Shown: positions 34,308-44,009, counted from the first letter of the stretch. The stretch: DNA of 64,000 bases from Pseudomonadota bacterium (GCA_018242485.1 JAFEBV010000005.1:86999-150998), one strand, 5' to 3'. Notes: generated by a model from the sequence alone, not told the origin. Made by a program: numbers and translations.

Positions 34308-37300
34308 TCAATGCTGCTTGTTGGATACGTTTTCCATTTTCTTTTGCATCTCGGCGACCTCTTGCTCCCATTCCGCATCGGATGCGTCCGGGCCCAAGCT
34401 CAGATCCATGTTAGCGATCATGTCGGACATCGACCCACTGACGTAGGTATCCCTCGCACCTCCATCCACAAGAACGATCGGTATGTTCGAGATGTCCCCG
34501 GAAAACTGTATGATCGCATCACCAACGACGAGTCCGGTGAGTTCGGTTACACCGGGCATGTAGCCTGCACCGAAAATTGCATCGCTAGGATTTTGCAAGC
34601 CAACACCCCAGCCGAACCCGATACCGTCCACTATGTCGCCGACATGATGTACCAGATAGGAAACCCCTATCCCACCCAGTGTTCCAACGACAATGCCCAC
34701 TCCACATGGCGCAGCGACAAAGCATGCGATTGCCCCTGTTGCCGCGAGCTCAATCGTACTCTTGCTGTCGTCTATGTTCCACCAGTTCACGGGATTCAAA
34801 GGCCCCGAATTGAAGTCCCGGGCTGGCATGCTCTTGCATACTCCCGATGCATAGCATTCAAGCGCAGGATCGACCAGCCCGCTCGGATCCGAGTCGCTGA
34901 CAGGATTCCCCCCCACATACGCAAACGTGTTGATCCCCGCTCCCAACCCCATCGGGTCGCTTTCCACATACCGCCCGACGGTCGCATCGTAGTCGCGGAA
35001 GCCGTTGTTCCACAAGCCGCTTTCGGCATCGTAGTACTGGCCCGGGAAGCCGATGTTCAGGCCGCCGATGGTGTCCAGCGTCACCGTGCGGTCGAAGGCG
35101 AAGTTGCTCGCGCGCCACACCACGGCCTTGGCGGCATTGGTGACGATCTCCGGCCGGCCGAGCTGATCGGCGTGCACCATGTACAGGGCGTTGTTGCGCA
35201 CCATCCCGACCAGCGCGCCGCCCATCCACAGGTAATCGGTCATGCCGGCGTTCGAGTTCTCGCTCGCCAGCGCGCCGTCGATCGAGTAGACGAATCGCGT
35301 GGTCGCGCTGGCGCCGCTGGACTTGTACACGCGCCGGCCCTGCGGATCGACATGGTAGGTGGTTGTCACGCCGCCGCGGGTGGAGCTGTCCATCCGGTTG
35401 AACGGATCGTAGTGGAACGCCAGCGCGCCATTGGTGCCGCTGTCGCTGGTGCGATTGCCGTTGAGGTCGTAGCCGAAGGTACGCGCCGCGCCGGTACCGA
35501 CGCCGTTGATGGAGGTCAGCTCGTTGCTGGAGGAAGACAGGTTGTAGGTGTTGCTGAACATCGCTGTCTGGCTGCTGCGGTTGCTGTCGGCGTCGTAGGT
35601 CCAGGTGGTGGAGTTGGTTAAACCCGAGCTTGCCCCGGTCAGACGGATCAGCGAATCGTAACTGAAGTTCTGGGTGAGGCTGGCGTTGACGCCGTTGGTG
35701 ATCGCGGTGATCGAGTTGTCGGCGTCGTAGCCGAAGGTCAGGCTTTGCAGCACCGTGCTCGACGGCACCGTCGTGCTGATGCCGGTGAGGCGGCCGTCGA
35801 GGTCGTAGTCGTTCGTCCGCGCCAAGCCGTTGCCGTAGGTCCAGCCGGCCACGCCCGCATAGGGCTGGTAGCTCAGGCCGCTGGCGACATTGCTGGTGAC
35901 GCCGTTGATGGTCACCGTCGCAATCGAGAGCTTACCGCCGGTGTAGGCGTAATTGGCGACGACCCCGTTGGGGTAGGTCAGCCCGGTCACGCGGCCCATG
36001 TTGTCGTGGGTGTAGGTGGTGTTGTAAGTGCTGCCCGCCACGGTGCTGCTCTGGCTGGAAACCCAGCCTTCCGGCGTGTAGGCCGTGGTCAGGTTGTCCA
36101 CATAACCGTTGAAGCCGTCGGAGACGCCGCACAGCCGACCCGCGCCGTTGGTGCAGGCATCGTAGGTGAAGGTCTGGACCTTGCCGCCGGCGGTGGCCGT
36201 CTGGATGCGGTTGAGCCCGTCGAAGGTATATGTGGTGAGCGTGCCGTCGGCGCGCATGAAGCTGGTTTTACGGCCGCCGGCGTCGTAGGTGAAGCTCACC
36301 GTGCCGGTGTCCGGGCTCGACTGCGCCCAGAGCTGGCCGAAAGCGTCGTACACGTAAGTCGTGATCAGATAACGCGGATCGACCACCGAGGTGACGTGGT
36401 TGCCGGCGTCGTAGCCGATGAGGGTAATGCCGTTGTTGGCGTCGACCGTACCGATTTTCCGGTTCAGGTGGTCGTAGGAATACTGCGTGGTGTGGCCAAG
36501 CGAGTCGGTCGAGGAGGTGAGATTGCCGTCGTTGTCGTAGGCGTTCGTGAACTTCTGGCCGTTGTTGCCGGTGACGACCCACGGGCGCGCGAGGCCGTCG
36601 TAGCTGCGGAAGGCCTTGCTGACGAGGGTGGTGGTGCCGGCAAAACCATAGACCCACGCGGCGCAGTCGGGCGGCTCGCCGGCCATGCCCTTGATCGGTT
36701 TTTTGCAAATTTCCCGCCATTGGCCGGTGCGCGCGGTTTCGTCGATTTCCACGAGATCGCCGCCCACGTCGTAGAGGTAATCCTCCTCTTCCAGCCCCGC
36801 GCCGCCGGCGATCGTGCCGAACGAATCGCGGTATTTGGCGATCAACTGACGGCTGTCGTTGTAGACGTAGTTCTCCGTCACGCCATCGGGCGTGGTCACG
36901 CTGGCGAGTTGCCCCTCCGACGTGTAGGTGTAGGCCGTGTTGGCGGCGACGCCGTTCGGCGAGGTCTGCACATTTGCGACCAGGCCCCACGTGTTGTACG
37001 TGTAGACCGTCTTGTCGCCGTTCGGGCCGACCATTTGACCCGGTTCGCCCAGAGCGTTGTAGCCGCTGTAGGTCGTGGTCTGGCCGAGGTTGTTGGTGAC
37101 CGATGCCAGATCGCCGGCAGTGGAATAGCTGGACGTGACCTTGTCGCTGGGGCCGGGTACCGGCCCGTCCACGACCATCGCCTGCAGCATGCCGTTGGTC
37201 GAGTTGTTGGTGTAGGCGTAGGTCGTCGTATGCGCCTGATTGGCAACACCATGCGCCGTCAGGTTGATCTGGCTGACCGAAGCCACGCGCTGGGTGACGG

Positions 37301-38663
37301 GGTCGTAGGTGTAGTCGGTCTCGCTGTAACCGGGAACCACGACCTTCAGCAGCCGGTTCGTGCCCGGCGTGGTATCCCAGGTGTACTGCGTGGTGCGCGC
37401 CTCAGGCTGCCCGGATGCCTCGACCTTTTGCTGCAACTGGCCATTGGCGGCATACGTGTACACCGTCGTGTTGCCGTTGAAATCGGTGACCTGACGGTCG
37501 TAGCCGTTGCTGTCGTAGGTGTGCGACTTGCTCGCATTCGGCGTGTTGGCCCCGCCGGTGCCGCTGGTGCCGGCAATCAGGCCGTTGACGAAGCTGTAGG
37601 TCGTCTGCCGCCCCAACGGGCTGGTCTCGAGAACCGAAAGCGTGTTGTTCGTGCCGGGCGTGTAGGCGAAGTTGTAAACGACGTTGTTGCCGTTAACACC
37701 CAGACTTCTCGTGGTCGCGAAGCCGTTGGCGTCGTAAGCGAAGTTCGCGAAGCTTTCGTCGTCGATGGTGACGTTAGTCAGGCCGCCGGGGAACCGGCTG
37801 TCGCCATAACCGTAGTAGGTGAACGACGTGACACCGGCTGGCGAGACGCTTTCTGCTTGCTGCAACAGGTTCAACCCGGAACCGAGGGCATTGGCTGCGT
37901 AGGTGTACTCATGGGTGTTGCCGTCCGGACCGGTCACCTGCACCAACTGGTTGCCGTTCCAGGTGAGAACGATCTTGCGGCCGTTGGTGTGCGTGACCGT
38001 CTGCAGGTAATTGTTCGCATCGTAGGCGAATGTCCAACCGACGTTCTGCGCGTCGACGATGGACATCACGTAGCCGGTGGCGCTGTAGCGCTCGACGCCC
38101 TGATGGTCGTTATGCAGCGTGTAGCTGCCGTCGGCATTGCGCACGATGTACGCGATCGGCGACGGCTTGGTTTCCAGCCAGCGCGCCTGCGCGGCGTTGT
38201 AGACGTACTTGATGCGACGGCCATCGGGCAGGTGCGCCCACAGAACCAGATTGGTGGTGCCCGTCGGAGGCGTTTTGCAGACGCCGCCCGGATACGGGTA
38301 GCACGCAGTGCCGAAACTGCTGTTGAACGAGAGCTTGTAGTCGAAGTTGCTTTGCCATTTCGCGCCGAAGATGCCGACGCCACCCCAGTAGTTGTTGAAG
38401 GTGCGCGTCAGGAAAAGCGCCATCTCGCCCTTGCCGCTGACATCGGTTTGCGGGAAGACGAGATTGCCGGTGGCATAGACGATCGACCCGGAACCCTGGC
38501 GCAACGCGCTGGCATCCAGCCCCCAATCGACTTGGCCGAGGTTGTAGCCGGTGCTGCCGGTGTCGGCGACCGCGGTCGATGCACAGACGGTGGCGCCCAC
38601 GACCAGCGCAGCGGAAAACAGCAACTTGCGGATCAGGTTTCCGGAAGACATGAGGACATCCAT
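34308..38663 (-). CDS. Rhs/YD-repeat secreted protein with variable C-terminal tip
   Basis: A giant protein of about 1450 residues, starting at the ATG 38661-38663 or the in-frame ATG 38649-38651. It has a signal peptide (LLFSAALVVGATVCASTAVA). About 60-1200 are YD/Rhs repeats (for example YDYDLDGRLTGIS-like units). The Rhs core end (YDATVGRYVESDPMGL, NTFAYVGGNPVSDSDPSGL) lies near residue 1255. A roughly 190-residue non-repetitive tip follows (34311-34880), with lower GC, two hydrophobic stretches and an acidic end. Such tips are often toxins. No immunity-like gene follows; the downstream DNA is the tandem-repeat array. A polymorphic-toxin role is inference. Confidence 0.88.
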   Translation of the reverse strand: MDVLMSSGNLIRKLLFSAALVVGATVCASTAVADTGSTGYNLGQVDWGLDASALRQGSGSIVYATGNLVFPQTDVSGKGEMALFLTRTFNNYWGGVGIFGAKWQSNFDYKLSFNSSFGTACYPYPGGVCKTPPTGTTNLVLWAHLPDGRRIKYVYNAAQARWLETKPSPIAYIVRNADGSYTLHNDHQGVERYSATGYVMSIVDAQNVGWTFAYDANNYLQTVTHTNGRKIVLTWNGNQLVQVTGPDGNTHEYTYAANALGSGLNLLQQAESVSPAGVTSFTYYGYGDSRFPGGLTNVTIDDESFANFAYDANGFATTRSLGVNGNNVVYNFAYTPGTNNTLSVLETSPLGRQTTYSFVNGLIAGTSGTGGANTPNASKSHTYDSNGYDRQVTDFNGNTTVYTYAANGQLQQKVEASGQPEARTTQYTWDTTPGTNRLLKVVVPGYSETDYTYDPVTQRVASVSQINLTAHGVANQAHTTTYAYTNNSTNGMLQAMVVDGPVPGPSDKVTSSYSTAGDLASVTNNLGQTTTYSGYNALGEPGQMVGPNGDKTVYTYNTWGLVANVQTSPNGVAANTAYTYTSEGQLASVTTPDGVTENYVYNDSRQLIAKYRDSFGTIAGGAGLEEEDYLYDVGGDLVEIDETARTGQWREICKKPIKGMAGEPPDCAAWVYGFAGTTTLVSKAFRSYDGLARPWVVTGNNGQKFTNAYDNDGNLTSSTDSLGHTTQYSYDHLNRKIGTVDANNGITLIGYDAGNHVTSVVDPRYLITTYVYDAFGQLWAQSSPDTGTVSFTYDAGGRKTSFMRADGTLTTYTFDGLNRIQTATAGGKVQTFTYDACTNGAGRLCGVSDGFNGYVDNLTTAYTPEGWVSSQSSTVAGSTYNTTYTHDNMGRVTGLTYPNGVVANYAYTGGKLSIATVTINGVTSNVASGLSYQPYAGVAGWTYGNGLARTNDYDLDGRLTGISTTVPSSTVLQSLTFGYDADNSITAITNGVNASLTQNFSYDSLIRLTGASSGLTNSTTWTYDADSNRSSQTAMFSNTYNLSSSSNELTSINGVGTGAARTFGYDLNGNRTSDSGTNGALAFHYDPFNRMDSSTRGGVTTTYHVDPQGRRVYKSSGASATTRFVYSIDGALASENSNAGMTDYLWMGGALVGMVRNNALYMVHADQLGRPEIVTNAAKAVVWRASNFAFDRTVTLDTIGGLNIGFPGQYYDAESGLWNNGFRDYDATVGRYVESDPMGLGAGINTFAYVGGNPVSDSDPSGLVDPALECYASGVCKSMPARDFNSGPLNPVNWWNIDDSKSTIELAATGAIACFVAAPCGVGIVVGTLGGIGVSYLVHHVGDIVDGIGFGWGVGLQNPSDAIFGAGYMPGVTELTGLVVGDAIIQFSGDISNIPIVLVDGGARDTYVSGSMSDMIANMDLSLGPDASDAEWEQEVAEMQKKMENVSNKQH

Positions 38664-39113
38664 TGGAGTGATAGCGGAAGGCGAAAGAGTCAAACCGCGC
38701 GCACGAGCGCGGCGCGCAGCACAAGCAAGCGGGGGCACGGCATGGGGTTCAGGAGCAATCAGGCAAGCGAGCCGTCACACCCGGGACGCCGCCACGGCAG
38801 GGGTCGAATTCCGGGGCGGGGTCAAAGCCAAGAGACTGGCTCGGTCCGGCGCGGCCTGCGCGCGCGACAAACCGCAAGCGAGCGCGTGGCCCGCGACCGT
38901 GCGGGCCAGAATGTGACAAGGACATGCGTGTTTTTTCCCCGAAAGAAGTGCGACGAACATCCGCGTGCCCAAGCGCAGCGGGTGGCGATGACCACCTCTC
39001 ATGCCGCGCATGACATGCAGAGGGGCGCGAGTTTACGGGGCGCGCGTTAAAGTTCTCTGTGTGACCCTCGTCACACAAATAAGCGCTTTTGAGCGGCCTG
39101 TTACAGTGCCGGC
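38664..39113. other. Intergenic region between divergent rhs and xseA
   Basis: About 450 GC-rich bp without a credible gene; open frames here are antisense-like or low-complexity. It must hold both promoters. The only clear signal is the CRP-type palindrome near the xseA end (39058-39077). A TTTTTTCC stretch lies near 38930. Confidence 0.5.
39058..39077. promoter_or_regulatory. CRP/Clp-type operator
   Basis: TGTGACCCTCGTCACA (39060-39075) matches the CRP consensus TGTGA-N6-TCACA exactly and extends to a 20-bp palindrome TGTGTGAC-N4-GTCACACA. It ends 37 bp before the xseA start codon and lies about 395 bp upstream of rhs. Xanthomonadales use the CRP homologue Clp with the same recognition sequence. 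Which of the two genes it controls cannot be seen. Confidence 0.7.
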
Positions 39114-40463
39114 ATGAGCTCCCTCGCCATCCCGCGCAACGTTCTCACCCCCAGCCAGTTGGCCACGCTGGCGCGCGATCTGCTGGAGGGCAGCTTCCCG
39201 CTGATCTGGGTGGAAGGCGAGCTGGGCGGGGTGTCGCGGCCGGCGTCCGGGCACCTGTACTTCAACCTCAAGGATGCGCGCGCGCAACTGCGCTGCGCGA
39301 TGTGGCGGCAGCAGGCGCTGCGCCTGCGCTTCGCGCCGCGCGATGGCATGCAGGTGCTGCTGCGCGGGCGGCTGACGGTGTACGAGGCGCGCGGCGACAT
39401 GCAACTGAGCGTCGAGCACATGGAGGAGGCCGGCGAAGGCGCGCTGCAGCGGGCGTTCGAGGAACTCAAGACCCGGCTCGCCGCGGAAGGGCTGTTCGCC
39501 GCCGAACGCAAGCGGTCCCTGCCGCGCTTCATACGCCGGCTGGGTATCGTCACCTCGCCCTCGGGTGCGGCGATCCGCGACGTGCTGCATGTGCTGCAAC
39601 GCCGCTTCCCGCTGCTGGATGTGGAGATCGTGCCCTCGCCGGTGCAGGGCGCGGCGGCCGCCACGCAACTGCTGCGTGCGCTGCAATGGGCCGATGCCAG
39701 CGGCCGCTACGACGCCCTCCTGCTCACCCGTGGCGGCGGTTCGCTGGAAGACTTGTGGTGCTTCAACGACGAGGCGCTGGTGCGCGCGATCGCGGCGGCG
39801 AGGACGCCGGTGATGGCGGCGATCGGCCACGAAATCGACACCACGCTCGCCGACTTTGCCGCCGACCTGCGCGCGCCCACGCCCTCGGCGGCGGCCGAGC
39901 TGCTGGTGCCCGAGCGTGGCGAACTGGCGGCGTCACTACTAGCACAGGCGACGCGACTGCACACCGCGATGCAGCGGCGCATCGACGCCGGCGCGCAACG
40001 CACCGACCGCGACTGGCTGCGCTTGCAGGCGCAGCGTCCGCATGCGCGACTGGAACGCGGCGCGGCGCGACTGGAAGATCTCCAGCGCCGGCTCGATACC
40101 CAGCGCGGCATTCATCTGCAAGCACGACGTGAACGTCTGCGCACCATCGCCGCCCGCTTGCGTGCGCTACCGCCGCAGCGCCTGCTCGATGCGCGTAGCG
40201 AGCGCGTGGGCCGCGCGTTCGACGCCCTGCGCCGCGGGCAAGCGCTGCTGGACGAACGCCGACGGCTGCACTTGCTCGGTCTGGCAAGGGCACTGGAAGC
40301 GGTCAGCCCGCTGGCCACGCTGCAGCGCGGCTTCGCGATCCTGCGCGACGATGCTGGCCAAATCGTCAGACGGGCACAACAAGTGCGACCCGAACAACGG
40401 CTGTCGGCACGATTGAGCGACGGCGAATTGGCTCTACGGGTCGACTCAACGGCCAGCGGCTAA
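39114..40463 (+). CDS. xseA: Exodeoxyribonuclease VII large subunit
   Basis: Single-strand-specific exonuclease subunit that acts with XseB in repair and recombination. The 449 residues show the N-terminal OB fold ([25 protein letters not shown]), the catalytic region ([57 protein letters not shown]) and a long Arg/Leu-rich C-terminal coiled part. xseB is not in the window. Confidence 0.96.
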   Translation: MSSLAIPRNVLTPSQLATLARDLLEGSFPLIWVEGELGGVSRPASGHLYFNLKDARAQLRCAMWRQQALRLRFAPRDGMQVLLRGRLTVYEARGDMQLSVEHMEEAGEGALQRAFEELKTRLAAEGLFAAERKRSLPRFIRRLGIVTSPSGAAIRDVLHVLQRRFPLLDVEIVPSPVQGAAAATQLLRALQWADASGRYDALLLTRGGGSLEDLWCFNDEALVRAIAAARTPVMAAIGHEIDTTLADFAADLRAPTPSAAAELLVPERGELAASLLAQATRLHTAMQRRIDAGAQRTDRDWLRLQAQRPHARLERGAARLEDLQRRLDTQRGIHLQARRERLRTIAARLRALPPQRLLDARSERVGRAFDALRRGQALLDERRRLHLLGLARALEAVSPLATLQRGFAILRDDAGQIVRRAQQVRPEQRLSARLSDGELALRVDSTASG

Positions 40464-40480
40464 CGCTGGCGCAGCGTGAT

Positions 40481-40870
40481 TCAAGCATTGAATGCGCGCC
40501 GCCACACGCAGCCTTTACGTCGTTTCGCGATCAAACGCGCATCGCCGCTCTCCTCGATGAGATCTTCGGAGATTGCGACGCCGTAACCCAGATTGACGGC
40601 CTTGCGCAGCCACGCGACGGGCTGCACGTCGTCCTTCGTCACGCCCAGACCACGGTGGCTCATCAAACCGAGGTAGTACTGGCTGGCGATGTCGCCATTG
40701 TCGGCCAGCGGTTTGAGTTCCACCAAAGCGTCGGCGTGGTTCTCGAATCCCAAATCGCGCATGTCTTCGTCGAAATCCGCATGGATGGATTGATACTCCT
40801 GCTGTTGTCGCGTCGTCGCAGGCATCATCTGCGCGAACGACGGCAGCGCGAGCGTCATCGACACGAACAA
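40481..40870 (-). CDS. Sel1-repeat-like exported protein with possible 5' frameshift
   Basis: About 130 residues with a Sel1/TPR-like segment (DIASQYYLGLMSHRGLGVTKDD, LRKAVNLGYG). The annotated start (TTG at 40870) lies inside the hydrophobic signal. A better ATG overlaps the folA stop (ATGA, 40895-40898) but is one base out of frame. Removing one C after ATGAAG would give MKRLRAFAALFVSMTLALPSFA, an ideal signal peptide. The gene is therefore either frameshifted or translated from a weak start. The protein would be periplasmic; its function is unknown. Confidence 0.65.
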   Translation of the reverse strand: MFVSMTLALPSFAQMMPATTRQQQEYQSIHADFDEDMRDLGFENHADALVELKPLADNGDIASQYYLGLMSHRGLGVTKDDVQPVAWLRKAVNLGYGVAISEDLIEESGDARLIAKRRKGCVWRRAFNA

Positions 40871-40894
40871 GGCCGCGAACGCGCGCAGCCGGCT

Positions 40895-41425
40895 TCATGT
40901 CTTCGCCTCGTAATCGACGAATTCAAATGCGAACGCATGCTTCGCATCGGCCGGGTGCGCATCGCGCTGGGTGACGCTCCAGCGCGATGCGTCGAACAGT
41001 GGAAAGAACGCTTCCGCGCCATCGACCACGGTATCCACGAAGGTGAGATGCATGCGCGTGGCCAGCGGCAGCGCCAGCGCGAACACCTCGCCGCCGCCGA
41101 TCACGCACAGTTCCTCATCCTTGACCTGCGCGAGCGCAGCATCGAGCGAGGCGATCGTCTCCATCCCGGCGAACGGCGCGTGCCCGGAGCGCGTGAGCAC
41201 GAGATTGCGCCGCTTGGGCAGGGCGCGACCCAGCGACTGCGCGGTCTTGCGGCCCATCAGCACCGGCTTGCCCAGCGTCAGCGCCTTGAAGCGCTTCAGG
41301 TCGTCGGGCAAATGCCATGGCAACGCATTGCCCTTGCCGATGGCGCGGTGGCGATCCAGCGCGGCGATCAGGGTGACGCGGGTACCCTTGTTAGCATCGA
41401 TGATGGCAACCTGAGATATATCCAT
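40895..41425 (-). CDS. folA: Dihydrofolate reductase
   Basis: NADPH-dependent enzyme that regenerates tetrahydrofolate. Motifs are IAALDRHRAIGKGNALPWHLPDDLK (active site), GKPVLMGRKTAQSLG, ALPKRRNLVLTR and CVIGGGEVF. With the start at 41425 the product has 176 residues, including about 15 extra N-terminal residues (MDISQVAIIDANKGTR) compared with E. coli. It lies downstream of thyA, separated by a heptanucleotide array. The product recycles the dihydrofolate made by ThyA. Confidence 0.95.
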   Translation of the reverse strand: MDISQVAIIDANKGTRVTLIAALDRHRAIGKGNALPWHLPDDLKRFKALTLGKPVLMGRKTAQSLGRALPKRRNLVLTRSGHAPFAGMETIASLDAALAQVKDEELCVIGGGEVFALALPLATRMHLTFVDTVVDGAEAFFPLFDASRWSVTQRDAHPADAKHAFAFEFVDYEAKT

Positions 41426-41442
41426 TCCTGCCCATTCTCCGC

Positions 41443-41512
41443 TTCACCATTCACCATTCACCATTCACCATTCACCATTCACCATTCACCATTCACCATT
41501 CACCATTCACCA
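41443..41512. repeat. Heptanucleotide array (TTCACCA)10 upstream of folA
   Basis: Ten perfect copies of TTCACCA fill most of the thyA-folA gap, ending 17 bp before the folA start codon. On the coding strand the unit is TGGTGAA, and each copy supplies GGTGA followed by ATG. The 7-bp period changes frame each copy and brings TGA stops, so it is not coding. Copy-number change would alter the leader length of folA. Confidence 0.9.
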
Positions 41513-41537
41513 TTCGCGATTCACGGCCATCGGCCAC

Positions 41538-42332
41538 TCACACCGCCACCGGCGCCTTGATCGCCGGCCACGGATCGTAGTTCTCGATGGCGATGTCCTC
41601 GTAGCGGAACGCGAACAGATCGCGCACGTCGGGTTTCAGGCGCAGCTTCGGCAGCGCGCGCGGCGTGCGCGCGAGCTGTTCGCGGGCTTGCTCGACGTGG
41701 TTGTCGTACAGATGCGCATCGCCCAGAGTGTGCACGAAATCGCCCACGCCCAGATCGCAGGCCTGCGCGACCATGTGGGTGAGCAGCGCGTAGCTGGCGA
41801 TGTTGAACGGCACTCCAAGAAAAATGTCGGCGCTGCGCTGGTAGAGCTGGCAGCTCAGCCTTCCATCGACGACGTAGAACTGGAACAGGGTGTGGCACGG
41901 CATCAACGCCATCTGCGGCAGTTCGGCGACATTCCATGCCGACACGATCAGGCGGCGCGAATCCGGGTTGCGCTTGATCTCATCGACTACCCAGCGAATC
42001 TGGTCGATCTCGATGCCGTCCGCGCCAGCCCAGCGCCGCCACTGCTTGCCGTACACCGGGCCGAGTTCGCCGTGTTCGTCGGCCCATTCGTCCCAGATCG
42101 AAACCTTGTTGTCCTTGAGATAGGCAATATTGGTTTCGCCACGCAGGAACCACAGCAGCTCGTGCACGATCGAACGCAAGTGCAATTTTTTCGTCGTGAC
42201 GAGCGGGAAGCCGTCGCGCAGGTCGAAGCGCATCTGCCAGCCGAACACGCTGCGCGTGCCGGTGCCGGTGCGGTCGGACTTGTGCGCGCCGCGGTCGAGG
42301 ACGTGACGCAGAAGGTCGAGATAGGGCTTCAT
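41538..42332 (-). CDS. thyA: Thymidylate synthase
   Basis: Makes dTMP from dUMP with methylene-THF. The start at the ATG 42330-42332 gives 264 residues, exactly the E. coli length. Motifs: [43 protein letters not shown] (catalytic Cys), [19 protein letters not shown] and HLYDNH. The open frame continues upstream through a GC-rich intergenic repeat, which is not coding. It forms an lgt-thyA-folA series. Confidence 0.97.
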   Translation of the reverse strand: MKPYLDLLRHVLDRGAHKSDRTGTGTRSVFGWQMRFDLRDGFPLVTTKKLHLRSIVHELLWFLRGETNIAYLKDNKVSIWDEWADEHGELGPVYGKQWRRWAGADGIEIDQIRWVVDEIKRNPDSRRLIVSAWNVAELPQMALMPCHTLFQFYVVDGRLSCQLYQRSADIFLGVPFNIASYALLTHMVAQACDLGVGDFVHTLGDAHLYDNHVEQAREQLARTPRALPKLRLKPDVRDLFAFRYEDIAIENYDPWPAIKAPVAV

Positions 42333-42371
42333 GGTTTCATCGTCCCAATCATCGCAATCTTGACTGTGACT

Positions 42372-42464
42372 CCCTCCCCCGCGTGCGGGGGAGGGTTGGG
42401 GTGGGGGCAGGCACACGAGCAAAGCTTCCCCCCATCCCAGCCTTCCCCCGCAAGCGGGGGAAGG
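42372..42464. repeat. Pair of GC-rich hairpin repeats in inverted orientation
   Basis: Two long palindromes, CCCTCCCCCGC-GT-GCGGGGGAGGG (42372-42395) and CCTTCCCCCGC-AA-GCGGGGGAAGG (42441-42464). The flanking GGTTGGGGTGGGGG and CCCCCCATCCCAGCC are inverted copies of each other. This is a known kind of dispersed extragenic repeat in proteobacteria. It sits between lgt and thyA and may also act on transcription. Confidence 0.75.
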
Positions 42465-42518
42465 GGCCAAAGCAACTTTCGCAGAGGGACCATGACAAGG
42501 AACAACCACAGGTTCACG

Positions 42519-43436
42519 TCAGCCCTGCCTTGCGGGCTGAACCGGCTCCAGCACCGGTGCCTTGCGCGACATCCACAACAACACCAAACCCATCACGACC
42601 AGCGGGATCGACTGCACCTGACCCATCGTCAGCCAGCCGAAGGCCAGATAACCGAGTTGTTCGTCGGGCACGCGCACGAACTCGACGAGGAAACGGAAGC
42701 TGCCGTACAGCAACGCGAACCAGCCCGACACCGCGTAACGCTTGCGCGGCGTGGCCGAAAAGGTGAACAGCACGATGAACATCGTCAGCCCTTCCAGCGC
42801 CGCTTCGTAAAGCTGCGAAGGGTGCCGCGCCCACGCATCGAGCGCACCTTGATGAGCCAGAGCACGCAACTGCTCCGCGTCGAGGTTCTGGTACGGCCCC
42901 GAGATGATGCCCTTGGGAAAGATCACCGCCCACGACGCGTCGCTGAGCTTGCCCCACAGTTCGCCATTGATGAAGTTGCCGAGCCTGCCGAAGAACAATC
43001 CCGGTGGCACCAGCGGGGCGATGAAATCCATGGTGTCGAAAAAATGCAGCCGGTGTTTGCGCGACCACCACCAGCAGGCCGTGAGCACACCGAGCAAGCC
43101 GCCGTGGAAGCTCATGCCACCGTCCCACACGCGCACGATCGCGCCCGGATCGTGGATGATCCAGCTCGGCGAGACGTAGGTGAGCATGTACCAGATGCGC
43201 CCGCCGAGGACGACGCCGAGCATGGCGTAGAACATCAAATCGCCGTAGGACTGCGCATCCACCCCCGGCAACCGGCCCGCGCGCACGCGCCGCGCGCCCA
43301 GCCACCACGCCGCGAGGAAGGCCAGCAAGTACATCACCCCGTACCAGTGGATGGCCGGCTGGTAGTGGGTGCCGAACAGGCTGAAGCCAGGCAGGTGCAG
43401 GGCGATCGGATCGATGTCGTGAAAGTAGTGGGTCAT
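42519..43436 (-). CDS. lgt: Prolipoprotein diacylglyceryl transferase
   Basis: Inner-membrane enzyme that attaches diacylglycerol to the lipobox Cys of prolipoproteins. 305 residues from the ATG 43434-43436, with seven or so helices. The Lgt signature [13 protein letters not shown] and the essential His in SFHGGLLGV are intact, as is RHPSQLYEA. It is followed by thyA, as in many gammaproteobacteria. Its clients here include the lipoproteins BamC-like, LemA and the LEA2-type protein. Confidence 0.96.
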   Translation of the reverse strand: MTHYFHDIDPIALHLPGFSLFGTHYQPAIHWYGVMYLLAFLAAWWLGARRVRAGRLPGVDAQSYGDLMFYAMLGVVLGGRIWYMLTYVSPSWIIHDPGAIVRVWDGGMSFHGGLLGVLTACWWWSRKHRLHFFDTMDFIAPLVPPGLFFGRLGNFINGELWGKLSDASWAVIFPKGIISGPYQNLDAEQLRALAHQGALDAWARHPSQLYEAALEGLTMFIVLFTFSATPRKRYAVSGWFALLYGSFRFLVEFVRVPDEQLGYLAFGWLTMGQVQSIPLVVMGLVLLWMSRKAPVLEPVQPARQG

Positions 43437-43499
43437 GCTGTCGTCAGGGGTGCTGTCGCAATGCGCCATTGTCGCAGACGACCACGCCACGCGCCGGTT

Positions 43500-44009
43500 T
43501 CACAGCATCACCGGTGTGTCCGGCAGCTCGTCGGGCGTGTGGTCGGCCATCGGCAGCGCACCGCGCAGGATGTCGCCGATGGCGGCAACGCATTCGCAGA
43601 CCGCCTCCACCACGGCATCGCCCTGACGCAGCCGCGCGCTGAGGCGGTCGCACGGTGGCTTCCACACATCGGCTGGCAGGCGGTCGGATATGCCGCGATC
43701 GGCCACGATCTCGATGGCGCGGTCGGCCCACAACAGGTACAGCAGCACGCCGGTGTTGTCCTGCGTGTCCCAGACCCGCAGTTGCGAGAACACCTCGATC
43801 GCGCGGCTGCGTGCATCGGGATGGCGCAGCAAGGCACGCACCGGCAGCATCGCCTCGACCGCGAAGCGCACCTCGCCGGCATGGCCGATCTCGGCGGCGG
43901 CGATTGCGTCGCTGATCCGCTCCATCGCCTTGCGATCGAAGCGGCGACGCACCACGCCAGCACCCGTGCCCAGATGTTTCATCGTCCGCGCGAATGTTCC
44001 TGCCATCAC
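43500..44009 (-). CDS. TPM-domain protein without exported signal
   Basis: A 169-residue member of the TPM (YgcG/Psb32) family. It overlaps the preceding TPM gene by 4 bp (ATGA). The typical segment AIAAAEIGHAGEVRFAVE and the DTQDNTGVLLYLLWADRAIEIVADRGI motif are visible. No N-terminal signal peptide is obvious, unlike its two upstream neighbours. Such genes often follow lemA and a glycine-rich TPM gene. The role is unknown. Confidence 0.85.
   Translation of the reverse strand: MMAGTFARTMKHLGTGAGVVRRRFDRKAMERISDAIAAAEIGHAGEVRFAVEAMLPVRALLRHPDARSRAIEVFSQLRVWDTQDNTGVLLYLLWADRAIEIVADRGISDRLPADVWKPPCDRLSARLRQGDAVVEAVCECVAAIGDILRGALPMADHTPDELPDTPVML

Noticed and set aside
35745..39050. An 1101-codon plus-strand open frame opposite the Rhs gene
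   Set aside because: It is the antisense of a well-supported YD-repeat protein. The translation is Val/Arg/Gly-rich low complexity without domains, an effect of high GC and the repeated codons of rhs.
41330..41350. Sigma-54 promoter-like TGGCA...TTGCC
   Set aside because: It lies inside folA and the GG-GC spacing is one base too short.
41443..41512. Short coding repeat in the thyA-folA gap
   Set aside because: The 7-bp unit shifts frame each copy and every frame meets TGA within 21 bases.
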